This document shows, piece by piece, positions 1 to 10,449 of a DNA stretch of 25,727 nucleotides (position 1 is the stretch's first letter; the number at the start of each line of letters is the position of its first letter). The position numbers and the translations under genes are program-made. The stretch covers positions 20,903 through 46,629 of the forward strand of contig NW_003148287.1 of the NCBI RefSeq assembly GCF_000003605.2. The letters are read 5' to 3'. Source of the stretch: Saccoglossus kowalevskii (lineage: Eukaryota; Hemichordata; Enteropneusta; Harrimaniidae). Under the pieces are notes generated by a model that was given only the letters and a program-made list of their open reading frames with translations, was not told the origin of the DNA and did not search any database.

Positions 1-2620
1 TTTGCCTCACCATTTAGTGTGTGTCTCACTCACTCAGAGCTACAGTGGTTTTGGTCTCACTATTTAGTGTGTGACTCACTCACCCACTATTACAGTGATG
101 TTTGCTTCACCATTTAGTGTGTGTCTCACTCACCCAGAGCTACAATGGTTTTAGCCTCACCATTTAGTATGTGACTCACTCACCCAGGGTTACAGTGATT
201 TTTGCCTCACCATTTAGTATGTGACTCACTTGCCCAGGGTTACAGTTGTTTCGGCCTCACCATTTAGTGTGTGTCTCACTCACCCAGGGTTACAGTGATT
301 TTTGCCTCACCATTTAGTGTGTGTCTCACTCACCCAGGGTTACAGTGGTTTGGCCTAACCATTTAGTGTGTGACTCACTCACCCAGGGTTACAGTAATGT
401 TGGCCTCACATTTAGTCTGTGGCTCACTCACCCAGGGTTACCGTGGTTTTGGGCTCACCACTTATTGTGTGACTTACTCACCCAGGGGTACAGTGATTGT
501 TGCCTCACCATTTAGTGTGTGTCTCACTCACCCAGAGCTACAATTGTTTTAGCCTCACCATTTAGTGTGTGACTCACTCACCCAGGGTTACAGTGATTTT
601 TGCCTCACCATTTAGTATGTGACTCACTCGCCCAGGGTTACAGTTGTTTCGGCCTCACCATTTAGTGTGTGTCTCACTCACCCAGGGTTACAGTGGTTTG
701 GCCTAACCATTTAGTGTGTGACTCACTCACCCAGGGTTACAGTAATGTTGGCCTCACATTTAGTCTGTGGCTCACTCACCCAGGGTTACCGTGGTTTTGG
801 GCTCACCACTTATTGTGTGACTCACTCACCCAGGGGTACAGTGATTTTTGCCTCACCATTTAGTGTGTAGCTCACTCACCCAGGGTTACAGTGATTTTGG
901 CCTCACCATTTAGTTTGTGACTCACTCACCCAGGGTTACAGTGGTTTTGACTTCACCATTTAGTGTGTGACTCACTCACCCAGGGTTACAGTAATTTTGG
1001 CCTCACTATTTAGTGTGTGACTCACTCACCCAGGATTACAGTGATTTTGGCCTCACCATTTAGTATGTGACTCACTCACCCAGGGTTACAGTGATTTTGG
1101 CCTCACCATTTAGTGTGTGTCTCACTCACCCAGGGTTACAGTGATTTTGGCCTCACCATTTAGTATGTGACTCATTCACCCAGGATTACAGTGATTTTGG
1201 CCTCACCATTTAGTGTGTGTCTCACTCACCCAGGGTTACAGTGATTTTGGCCTCACCATTTAGTGTGTGTCTCACTCACCCAGAGCTACAGTGGTTTTGC
1301 CTCACTATTTAGTATGTGACTCACTCACCCAGGATTACAGTGATTTTTGCCTCACCATTTAGTATGTGTCTCACTCACCCAGAGTTACAGTGATTTTGGC
1401 TTCACCATTTAGTGTGTGTCTCACTCACCCAGGGTTACAGTGATTTTGGCCTCACTATTTAGTATGTGACTCACTCACCCAGGATTACAGTGATTTTTGC
1501 CTCACCATTTAGTGTGTGTCTCACTCACCCAGAGTTACAGTGATTTTGGCTTCACCATTTAGTGTGTGTCTCACTCACCCAGAGCTACAGTGGTTTTGGC
1601 CTCACTATTTAGTATGTGACTCACTCACCCAGGATTACAATGATTTTTGCCTCACCATTTAGTGTGTGTCTCACTCATCCAGAGTTACAGTGATTTTGGC
1701 CTCGCCATTTAGTGTGTGTCTCACTCACCCAGAGTTACAGTGATTTTGGCCTCACCATTTAGTGTGTGTCTCACTCACCCAGGGTTACAGTGATTTTGGC
1801 CTCACCATTTAGTGTGTGTCTCACTCACCCAGGGTTACAGTGATTTTGGCCTCACCATTTAGTGTGTGTCTCACTCACCCAGGGTTACAGTTGTATCGGC
1901 CTCACCATTTAGTGTGTGTCTCACTCACCCAGGGTTACAGTGATTTTGGCCTCACCATTTAGTGTGTGTCTCACTCACCCAGAGTTACAGTGATTTTGGC
2001 CTCACCATTTAGTGTGTGTCTCACTCACCCAGAGCTACAGTGGTTTTGGCCTCACCATTTAGTGTGTGTCTCACTCACCCAGGATTACAGTGATTTTGGC
2101 CTCACCATTTAGTGTGTGGCTCACTCACTTAGGTTAGAGTGATTTTGGCCTCACCATTTAGTGTGTGTCTCACTCACCCAGTTACAGTGATTTTGGCCTC
2201 ACCATTTAGTGTGTGTCTCACTCACCCAGGGTTACAGTGATTTTGGCGTCACCATTTAGTGTGTGACTCACTCACCCAGGGTTACAGTGATTTTGGCCTC
2301 ACCATTTAGTATGTGACTCACTCACCCAGGGTTACAGTGATTTTTGCCTCACCATTTAGTGTGTGACTCACTCACCCAGGGTTACAGTGGTTTTGGCCTC
2401 ACCATTTAGTATGTGACTCACTCACCCAGGGTTACAGTGATTTTGGCCTCACCATTTAGTATGTGACTCATTCACCCAGAGTTACAGTGATTTTGGCCTC
2501 ACCATTTAGTGTGTGACTCACTCACCCAGGGTTACAGTGGTTTTGGCTTCACCATTTAGTGTGTGACTCACTCACCCAGGGTTACAGTGATTTTGGCCTC
2601 ACCATTTAGAGTGTGACTCA
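1..2620. repeat. 50-bp minisatellite, about 52 copies, truncated by the left edge
   Basis: A 50-bp unit repeats head to tail from the first base to about 2618, where the last copy breaks off after TGTGACTCACT into unique sequence. Landmarks in each unit are CCTCACCATTTAGTGTGTG, then (A/T)CTCACTCACCCAG, a variable GGGTTA/GAGCTA/GGATTA/GAGTTA block, and CAGTGATTTTGG. The best-supported variant positions are GAC versus GTC before TCACTC, and the block after CCCAG. Copies between about 1660 and 2060 are the most uniform; those left of 900 are more varied, with small indels. Because 50 is not a multiple of 3, the short open frames inside the array are by-products and not genes. Confidence 0.97.
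119..895. repeat. Higher-order repeat inside the 50-bp minisatellite
   Basis: A block of about seven 50-bp units with matching private variants is present twice. The marker set (GGTTTGGCCTAACC, then AGTAATGTTGGCCTCACATT, then a unit reading TTACCGTGG) recurs 348 bp apart, at about 345-470 and 693-818. An earlier marker (AGAGCTACAA) recurs about 398 bp apart, so the left copy holds one extra unit. This shows segmental duplication or unequal exchange in multi-unit steps followed by a one-unit change. Confidence 0.8.
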
Positions 2621-5600
2621 CTTTCTCTGGACAAAGTCTTTCGCCTTCAGGTGCTCTAGGTAGAGCATCATTTAAACTCGGGACATACTGACACGCTACC
2701 CCAGTACGCTACTGACCTTTGTCACTAGGCCTTCTTGAAACCATGCACTTAAAATCAGAATGCCATAAATACTATTTTCGGTGATCTACGTGCTGGTACA
2801 CATGGAATCGCTGTTTTCATGATGAACAAACCACCAACGTTCCAACCAACCATGCATCTATGCTTAGGTACACCATTACTGCGCTTGGATGAATATGTCA
2901 TTGTGCTTCTTTATTGGTACCACCTTCTCTGGCGATAAGAACCATCTCTCACCGACTACGAAGTTTAACATCTGTAATATTTGAGTGCTCACCATTGGCT
3001 GGATTTTTACTTAAAAAGTGACAATTATTTAAGAAATTAAAATAAACATGACAACGTTTAAAATACTCGTATGTTGATGAAACGTGAAATCAGGATACTT
3101 GAAACTGTGTATCGAGGAGCAATAATAAATAGGTAACTATCGCCGCGTGAACACCGAATTCCCGGGTATCCCAGGATATGTAGAGCATAATTCTCAATTC
3201 GGAATTCAGACGTATTACACCCTTGAAATGGTAACAATCGTACTCCTGTGTCCGTGTCACCCTGCAACAAAGGTCAAGGTTAAAATGTAATAAGAAATAA
3301 ATAGAAAACGTGGTCATAAAATTCTGTCAAATAACATTTTGATAAAGTGTTATGTAAACAGAACGATGGAGATCAGTCGATTGCCGATAGGTGCCCAACC
3401 TCGTTAATTTTATAATATGTTATTATAGTTTTTGCTTGTTATTTTGATCAGAAAAGATTCGTTTTAAAATTTGAAAGGTTTTGAAATTTTGATGTTGCGC
3501 ACGCATGCTTCAACTAACTCTATTTATGTCAATTAAACTTGACATGCAACACAGGAACGCACAAAAGTGTCACTTCACCGGAACATGTAGATCATTTCAT
3601 TTGGGAAGAATGCACGAAAACGAAACACAGCTGGAAGGTCGACTTGTTGTACGCATTGAAAGGACCCACAAAAAGCTTTTCTAAAAACAAATCCCTCTTC
3701 TCTCTGTGAAAGAAACAAATAAAGGGTGATATGAACAAATTCGATGGAACGAATCAATTTAGAGGATATTGCAAAGTACATTGTCCACTCGAGCCATGCT
3801 ACATTTCTGTTGCTACGGCGAGTACGCGCAACAAGTTGCTACATTTCATCAATATAATGGTCCCGAGTATAGTTTCTATAAGGGACGCCTACTTTATTCT
3901 GACAGGCTGCTCAGGTAAAGCAATTACTTTTGTCAAGCCGTCAATCAAAAAGTTACTTTTTTGTTCGCAGTGAAGACTAACTACAGTAGAGGCAAACACA
4001 AACACTTGTATGATTTAATTTAGAATCAGATCTTCGGTAATACACATCACGACATTGAATGAAATTCACCTTTCCCACAACATATATACAGTTTATTAAA
4101 TTTCCAATCGATAATCTATAAACCTCTTCAAGTATTCAGTCTTATCCACTAACAGATTCTGTGGCAGTCTTCACTATCACTTAGACATACTCTGTGTACA
4201 CTGTCATTTGTGTTATAAGTAATAATATTTTATCAGGAGACGACATCAAATAAGAAACTCACATTCTATATACGTTGATTTATTTTATTAGCGGACGCTA
4301 CCAAAGTACACGCATATACATTGCTTATTCTATATACGTATATTCGTTTTACTTTTCGTTGCCATGTGTTACGCATCGTATCACGTGAACCAGATTCCTA
4401 TCGATTTCGCATCACGTGACACTAATTCCCACTTGTTGCATTTTCCTGGTCGTTTCGTAACTTTGAACTGCGAATTTGTTACTGGTATCTCGAGTCGTTT
4501 CACATTTTGTGTTTGCTTACTATACTTCTGCTCTAGCTGCCACGTAGTCACTCGTTGATTAACTACACTCTGAACATCCTTAACGAAACACCCGCCAGCA
4601 TAACACAATTGAAGGGCGAAGTACAAATAAAATGAAACAAAATTGTTTTCCGTCGAAGTGTTAAAAAGACGCGACGAACCTCGCGTAGTTAGGAGTCCAA
4701 GGAACGGGTAGATGTGGTGGAAGATGTCTTAGAAGACATAAAGAAGCTGTCATTCAACTCCAGTCGATACATGCGAGTTGTTATTCCATCATACTGACAA
4801 GACATTCTTAATTATGTTATGTGTGTGTTTATAACGTTGTATCGACCGAGTTCCGTTCAGGCCTGTCACATGTATTGATGAAGGGGGAAACGAAATGAAT
4901 GACTACAGCAAGACCTGACAGCCAACGTCAATGCTTCATCTGTGCATTTCTTCATGCAACTACCGTCTCACCAAGGTAGCACACATACACGCTACATAGG
5001 CATGTTTGCTTTATCTATTGTCCTTTCAACTTTTTTTACAAATCAACTTTGCCAATACTTAATTAGACTTGCAGCTTGTCTATTCTATTCGATGTGCCTA
5101 AATTAGCTAGAATGATTCACAATGGCTATGCATGTCTGTGTCGTAGTTAATTTGCTATCCCCCACCCTCTATGCTGGACCATGTGTGCGTGTCCTGTAAT
5201 CAACAATAGTACGTGCGTTCTGTTGTTTCAATCAACGCAAATATACTCTTACGCTCTACATTGGTCATTACGCGATGAAGTGTATAAATAGTGTTATGTA
5301 ATTATCATGAAGTAAAGTATTTGGAGTACCAACATATTGTAAAATCGGCACAAACGATTACGTATATAGACCTGGAGTGACGGGGTGAATATAGTGAATT
5401 AACCATTGCGTTGAAAAAAACACTATGCTTATTATGCACATTTAGACCCAAGTGTATCATTACCATAATCTTCCTCTGTTGTATTCCCCTTTGGTTTACT
5501 GGCTTTGACTCGGTCAGTCATCTTGTTGGTCAGATAAGAGGGGCGTATCCCATTGGGGTTTTAAACCCTTACTGTAGGTTTCGCTTCATTTGGCCTTTCA

Positions 5601-5638
5601 TTAAGATTAACATAACGAATGCAATGTTTCGCTGACAG
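2621..5638. other. Non-coding stretch upstream of the PR-domain exon; no gene recognised
   Basis: About 3 kb of AT-rich unique sequence. Small open frames occur on both strands (for example 3731-3973 + and 4381-4626 -), but they overlap or oppose each other, lack family motifs, and have no convincing splice or promoter context. I searched by eye for the first PR-domain exon of PRDM13, expected to end in phase 0 with basic residues. I found none that is open and followed by a GT donor. The stretch is probably intron 5' of the visible exon. Two TCACGTGA palindromes lie at 4381 and 4412. Confidence 0.6.
4381..4419. promoter_or_regulatory. Pair of TCACGTGA palindromic E-boxes
   Basis: Two exact 8-bp palindromes TCACGTGA lie at 4381-4388 and 4412-4419, three helical turns apart (31 bp). 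TCACGTGA is the core recognised by bHLH-Zip factors of the MITF/TFE/USF type. Binding is inferred from the motif alone. Confidence 0.3.
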
Positions 5639-5888
5639 GTTAAATACAAAGATGGTCGAATGAGGAGTGTTAGTGGATCAGATGACTACTCCATGCGGTG
5701 GATGAGGTTTATCAGTACAGCGCGTCACCGCCACGAACAAAACGTTGAAGCAACCCGTAGAGAAGACGGTCGCATTTTCTTCCGAACAGTCCGCACTATA
5801 TTGAAGGGGGAGGAACTCCTAGTTTGGTACAGTGTTGAGTTGGGGAAAAATATGGGAATACCCTGTTTGTCGAAAGAAAACATACAAG
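5639..5888 (+). CDS. PRDM13: PRDM13 internal coding exon: C-terminal two-thirds of the PR/SET-like domain
   Basis: This exon encodes 83 codons plus one base. The reading begins VKYKDGRMRSV, continues through WMRFISTARHRHEQNVEA and GRIFFRTVRTILKGEELLVW, and ends at GIPCLSKENIQ. The W-x-R...A-R-x-x-x-E-Q-x-x-E-A block and the G-E-E-L-x-V-W-Y motif are the C-terminal half of a PRDM PR domain, which is SET-related and often acts without clear methyltransferase activity. The acceptor is CTGACAG at 5632-5638. An in-frame TGA at 5633-5635 rules out extension to the left. The donor is AAG|GTAAGA, with the intron starting at 5889. The split Gly codon (G|GT) joins exactly to 18421. The domain's N-terminal strand (the FKLGKYL-like part in vertebrates) must come from an upstream exon not seen here. 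Assignment to PRDM13 rather than PRDM8 rests mainly on the fingers in the next exon. Confidence 0.92.
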
Positions 5889-6744
5889 GTAAGACATCTT
5901 TCTCTTTTCGAAATAACATTGCTTATTGAGTATAAAATGTGCTTTTAATTTTTGTTCGTTTTTTCTAATCCAAAACATATTAAAAATGGTAAAAAATGTT
6001 GAGAAGTTTCATTCTACACATATGAAAACCGCACTGTCGACCCAATATTCACTTTCCAAATATCTGTGCGTTATTATGCATTACATATCACCACGTGTGT
6101 ATTCATTCGATACCACATTTTCATCTCAAAATATGGGGGAAATGTTGAAAAACAGCTATGAACGAGTTGTCAGATGCTGCACACTCAGATAAAAATACAA
6201 ATGGAAGCAATTGTCGATAAAACCTTATTATATACTTGACTTTATTATATGTATATGATGTTGTTTCAGAAGTCTAAATATTATCTCCATTACCGTCACA
6301 CCACCAACCATTTACGGCTAATACTTCAAAGCCAATTACAGTTATTCTAATGTGCAAATCAGATTAGCTAATTCTATTAAACTCACCGTTTTAGAAGTGC
6401 AAAGCTTCTTAACTTATTTTCTCGTCTGTATTGTGTTTTTTATGTGTTTAACTTGGATAGAAACCCCGCTATTGATGTGTCCATGATATCATGATAGCTA
6501 ATCTAACCCACTGTCTGCTTTTATCAGTATTACTCTTACATATGCTATAGATGTTTTTAAAGTTGTACTCTGTGAAGGCAGTAGTCAGAGATTTACTATT
6601 ATACCTCTAAACGACATCGCAACAAACAGCCGCGAACCATGGTTTTATTTTGGCGCTGCGGTCATATACTACGCGTACTATAGCTGTATGGTGTATTTTA
6701 ATTTGTTCATTTACTAAAAATAGAGTTAAAAACATTTCCACTTT

Positions 6745-6981
6745 TATATAAACGGTGCATAGTAAACTACCGGAATCTTTCAGTCCAAGCAGTCAATCGA
6801 TTGATCGATTCATTATTGTATGTAGCAATTACATCTCTATATACAAACTTGTACGACATCGATCGAATGGGTTTTGTTCGCAGACGTGATATTTTGTTGT
6901 GAACTCGTTATCATGGCGTCAGAACCGGTGAATACTGGGAATGAAAACAGAAGAAGATCCAAAATAAATATAAGAAATTAA
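6745..6981 (+). promoter_or_regulatory. Possible internal promoter: TATATAAA, TCAGTC initiator-like site and a 22-codon frame
   Basis: TATATAAA lies at 6745-6752 and an initiator-like TTCAGTC has its A at 6782. The first ATG with a fair context (ATCATGG) is at 6913. It opens a 22-codon frame beginning MASEPVNTGNENRRRSK, which stops with TAA at 6979-6981. No strong donor in the phase needed for the 18421 exon follows. TATA-like strings are common in AT-rich DNA, so this is only a candidate. Confidence 0.15.
6795..6810. promoter_or_regulatory. Overlapping ATCGAT/ATTGAT motif cluster
   Basis: The string AATCGATTGATCGATT carries two ATCGAT cores around one TTGAT core, and another CATCGATCGA follows about 55 bp downstream. 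Cut/Onecut homeodomain factors recognise ATCGAT/ATTGAT-type cores, and Onecut factors act in retina and neurons. The functional link is inference. Confidence 0.25.
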
Positions 6982-7359
6982 AATTGACACCCAACTTGAA
7001 AATGTCCTAGAAATTGACGATCCCTCGTTATGAACAATTTAGCCATTAAGAGCTATTACATTGAACAATTTACCAATACACTCTTCAAGTATCTAACCAA
7101 CGATGGTTAGACAACTATTCACGTGAAAATGTTATACATACTTCACCGGGTCCCGGCACGATTGAGAATGAAAAGTCGTCTCCAAACCTAAGTCGCGCTT
7201 TTACCACGGTGACTGTTTTTGTATGACTGACTGTGTCATTTCGTTGTTGATGTATACCACTTGCTAAGTCAGGATATATCTTAACGGCTGACTGAAGTTT
7301 TTTATATTAAACCGGGAGCAGCTCGAACTACTATCTCGTAGTGTACGGTATCACACCCC

Positions 7360-7972
7360 GGGTGTCACACATAGCACCACAACCGAGAGGTCTTGTAGTG
7401 TATGGGTGACACACGAAGCACCACAACCGAGAGATCTCGTCGTGTTCGGGTGACACACGCTGCACCACAACCGAGAGATCTCGCCGTGTACGGGTGACAC
7501 ACGCAGCACCACAACCGAGAGATCTCGCCGTGTACTACTGACACACGCAGCACCACAACCGAGAGATCTCGCCGTGTACGGGTGACACACGCAGCACCAC
7601 AACCGAGAGATCTCGCCGTGTACGGGTGACACACGCAGCACCACAACCGAGAGATCTCGCCGTGTACTACTGACACACGCATCACCACAACCGAGAGATC
7701 TCGCCGTGTACGGTGACACACGCAGCACCACAACCGAGAGATCTCGCCGTGTACGGGTGACACACGCAGCACCACAACCCAGAGATCTCGCCGTGTACGG
7801 TTGACACACGCAGCACCACAACCCAGAGATCTCGCCGTGTACGGGTGACACACGCAGCACCACAACCCAGAGATCTCGCCGTGTACGGGTGACACACGCA
7901 GCACCACAACCCAGAGATCTCGCCGTGTACGGGTGACACACGCAGCACCACAACCCAGAGATCTCGCCGTGT
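7360..7972. repeat. 44-bp minisatellite, 14 copies
   Basis: The unit reads AGCACCACAACCGAGAGATC then TCGCCGTGTACGGGTGACAC, ending ACGC. Fourteen copies are counted by their GAGATCTC core (GAGGTCTT in the first). One copy near 7715 lacks a G, giving 43 bp. Copies up to about 7735 read ACCGAGAG; those from about 7775 onward read ACCCAGAG, a sharp subfamily switch. A TGTACTACTGAC variant occurs at 7531 and 7663, 132 bp (three units) apart. Each unit carries the palindrome GAGATCTC. All three minus-strand frames stay open across the array, producing frames of up to 210 codons. There is no evidence that they are genes. Confidence 0.96.
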
Positions 7973-9071
7973 TTCCGCTATCAATGGAAACCAACATCGG
8001 GCATTGAACCGATAACTGTACATCCGCGTAAATAGTGAATGTCGTCTAGATAAACCACGCACGTGGACTAAAATAGCCAAGCTTTGTTTTGTTCATAACG
8101 TGAGGGCGATCGGCTGACGTGCGCGCTCTAGAGGTCTCCCCACAGGAGACAAGGCAACAGTAAAGTCGTAACAACACGTTTTGAGGTTCCCACAATATAA
8201 CAATGTTCTGTGTCATAGATAACCCCCGGCTGCTAGTTAATACAAAATTATAGAGCCAAAAGAACACACGGTTACAGCATACGATATGTCACCAGGACGA
8301 TGTTAGACGGTGAGGCCACCGACACACAGAGTGCGAACGAAGGGAAATATGTGTACCCCTGTGAACCGTTCTTAAATAAAATCATGAGTGTTAAACCCTT
8401 TGACGCAGTGACAATTATTTGACCAAACAAGGAATATTAAACCAACAACAGATAGATGCACGAGAGTTACAAGAATGAAAAGGAAAAAAGACACTTGTGG
8501 CGTTAACTTTAGCTATGAACCATGGCATTGAAGGGTTAGCTATCGCATTTCATTTTTGCGGTGCCGGTTACCCAAATGGTCGTTATTTTATGTTATGTGC
8601 CGCATTGTTTTGGCGAAGTGCGAGATTGAAGTTGGTTTCATATATGTGTGTGGCATTTTTTATTGTGTTGGCACATTTTTCCAGGATTGTTTGTTACCCG
8701 TACATCCGCTTGCTTGTCCCCTAATATTACCATCTGTATGACCGCGTGTCTAACTGTCTATCACCGATGCAATTATTTCTATCCATTAGCCTCATTTATC
8801 AGAGCAGCGCCCTCTAGGTTTATGTTTGTAATTAGCACATGGGTAAACAAATAAATAAGTTCGACGTAACTCCTCGGACTTCAGACTTCATACATTTTTT
8901 TACAAAGTAGGAACATCATGAGACTGGCGTGGATGGGGCTGACCGTGTTTGATGCTGTTTTGTTATAAATATACACTGTCGCACTGATCAAATTTGTTTT
9001 TCTATCGGCACATTATTTGTATTAATAGCTGATAGCGACTATTCTATGATTTAATAATACAAGATATTGCG
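7973..9071. other. PRDM13: Intronic spacer between the 44-bp and 30-bp arrays
   Basis: Unique AT-rich intron sequence. A CTCF-like core GCGCCCTCTA lies at 8807-8816. The open frames at 8497-8854 overlap in three registers and show no domain. I see nothing else here that I can support. Confidence 0.6.
8807..8816 (-). promoter_or_regulatory. CTCF-like core motif
   Basis: Read on the minus strand this is TAGAGGGCGC, which fits the core YAGRKGGCRS of the CTCF site. A 10-bp match is weak evidence on its own. Confidence 0.2.
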
Positions 9072-10327
9072 GGGTAGAATAATTCTGCCTGTTTCCTAGT
9101 GTGGTAGAATCATTCTGTCTGTTACCTAGTGTGGTAGAATCATTCTGTCTGTTTCCTAGAGTGGTAGAATCATTCTGTCTGTTTCCTAGTGTGGTAGAAT
9201 CATTCTGTCTGTTACCTAGTGTGGCAGAATTATTCTGTCTGTTGCCTAGTGTGGTAGCATCATTCTTTCTGTTACCTAGTGTGGTAGAATAATTCTGCCT
9301 GTTACCTAGTGTGGCAGAATTATTCTGTCTGTTTCCTAGTGTGGTAGAATCATCTATCTGCTGCCTAGTGTGGTAGAATCATTCTGTCTGTTTCCTAGTG
9401 TGGTAGAATCATTCTGTCTGTTACCTAGTGTGGCAGAATTATTCTGTCTGTTGCCTAGTGTGGTAGCATCATTCTTTCTGTTACCTAGTGTGGCAGAATT
9501 ATTTTGTCTGTTTCCTAGTGTGGTAGAATAATTCTGCCTGTTACCTAGTGTGGCAGAATTATTCTGTCTGTTTCCTAGTGTGGTAGAATCATTCTGTCTG
9601 TTGCCTGGTGTGGTAGAATCATTCTGTCTGTTGCTTAGTGTGGTAGAATCATTCTGTTAATTTTCTAGTGTGTAGAATCATCTATCTGCTGCTAGTGTGG
9701 TACAATTATTCTGTCTGTTACTAGTGTGGCAGAATTATTCTGTCTGTTGCTAGTGTGGTAGCATCATTCTTTCTGTTACATAGTGTGGTAGAATCATTCT
9801 GTCTGTTGCCTGGTGTGGTAGAATCATTCTGTCTGTTGCTAGTGTGGTAGAATCATTCTGTCTGTTGCCTGGTGTGGTAGAATCATTCTGTCTGTTGCTT
9901 AGTGTGGTAGAATCATTCTGTTAATTTTCTAGTGTGGTAGAATCATCTATCTGCTGCCTAGTGTGGTACAATCATTCTGTCTGTTTACTAGTGTGGTAGA
10001 ATCATTCTGTCTGTTGCCTGGTGTGGTAGAATCATTATGTCTGTTGCTTAGTGTGGTAGAATCATTCTGTTAATTTTCTAGTGTGGTAGAATCATCTATC
10101 TGCTGCCTAGTGTGGTACAATCATTCTGTCTGTTTACTAGTGTGGTAGAATCATTCTGTCTGTTGCCTAGTGTGGTAGAATCATTCTGTCTGTTGCCTAG
10201 TGTGGTAGAATCATTCTGTCTGTTACCTAGTGTGGTAGAATCATTCTGTCTGTTGCCTAGTGTGGTAGAATCATTCTGTCTGTTGCCTAGTGTGGTAGAA
10301 TCATTCTGTCTGTTACCTGGTGTGATC
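9072..10327. repeat. 30-bp minisatellite, about 42 copies
   Basis: The 30-bp unit is TAGTGTGGTAGAATCATTCT followed by GTCTGTTGCC, with TTACC/TTTCC variants. Because 30 is a multiple of 3, runs of clean units give a ten-residue periodic + strand frame (VVESFCLLPS) at 9101-9292 and 10112-10320. Many 1-2 base indels (about 9670-9780, 9840) break this frame, so a repeat protein is not supported. Variant units with TTAATTTTCT followed by ATCTATCTGCTGCC recur at 9657, 9921 and 10070; the last two are 149 bp (about five units) apart, a higher-order repeat. The last seven or so copies (10140-10320) are nearly identical, suggesting recent expansion at that end. Confidence 0.96.
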
Positions 10328-10449
10328 TATACCGAAATCACTGACAGCACTAATCAACGAATAAACGAAACATTACATTTGGAATGGCATTTAAAAATCA
10401 AAAAAACAAAACAAAAAAAGCTTGCACATTTCCAAAAAAGATATGTAAG

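Noticed and set aside
321-863. Short + strand open frames inside the 50-bp array
   Set aside because: The unit is not a multiple of three, and the frames are pure repeat with no start context; the two similar frames reflect the array's higher-order duplication.
1-2620. CRISPR array
   Set aside because: Units are contiguous and related throughout, with no unique spacers, and the DNA is eukaryotic.
3731-4626. Open frames of 64-81 codons (3731-3973 +, 4364-4558 +, 4381-4626 -)
   Set aside because: They overlap on opposite strands, lack known domains and have no exon signals.
7351-8080. Minus-strand frames of 132-210 codons across the 44-bp array
   Set aside because: All three minus frames are open because the unit has no stop codons; no promoter, splice or domain support.
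9072-10327. Heat-shock-element-like AGAATCATTCT in each 30-bp unit
   Set aside because: GAA and TTC are separated by three bases, not the two required for a canonical nGAAnnTTCn pair.
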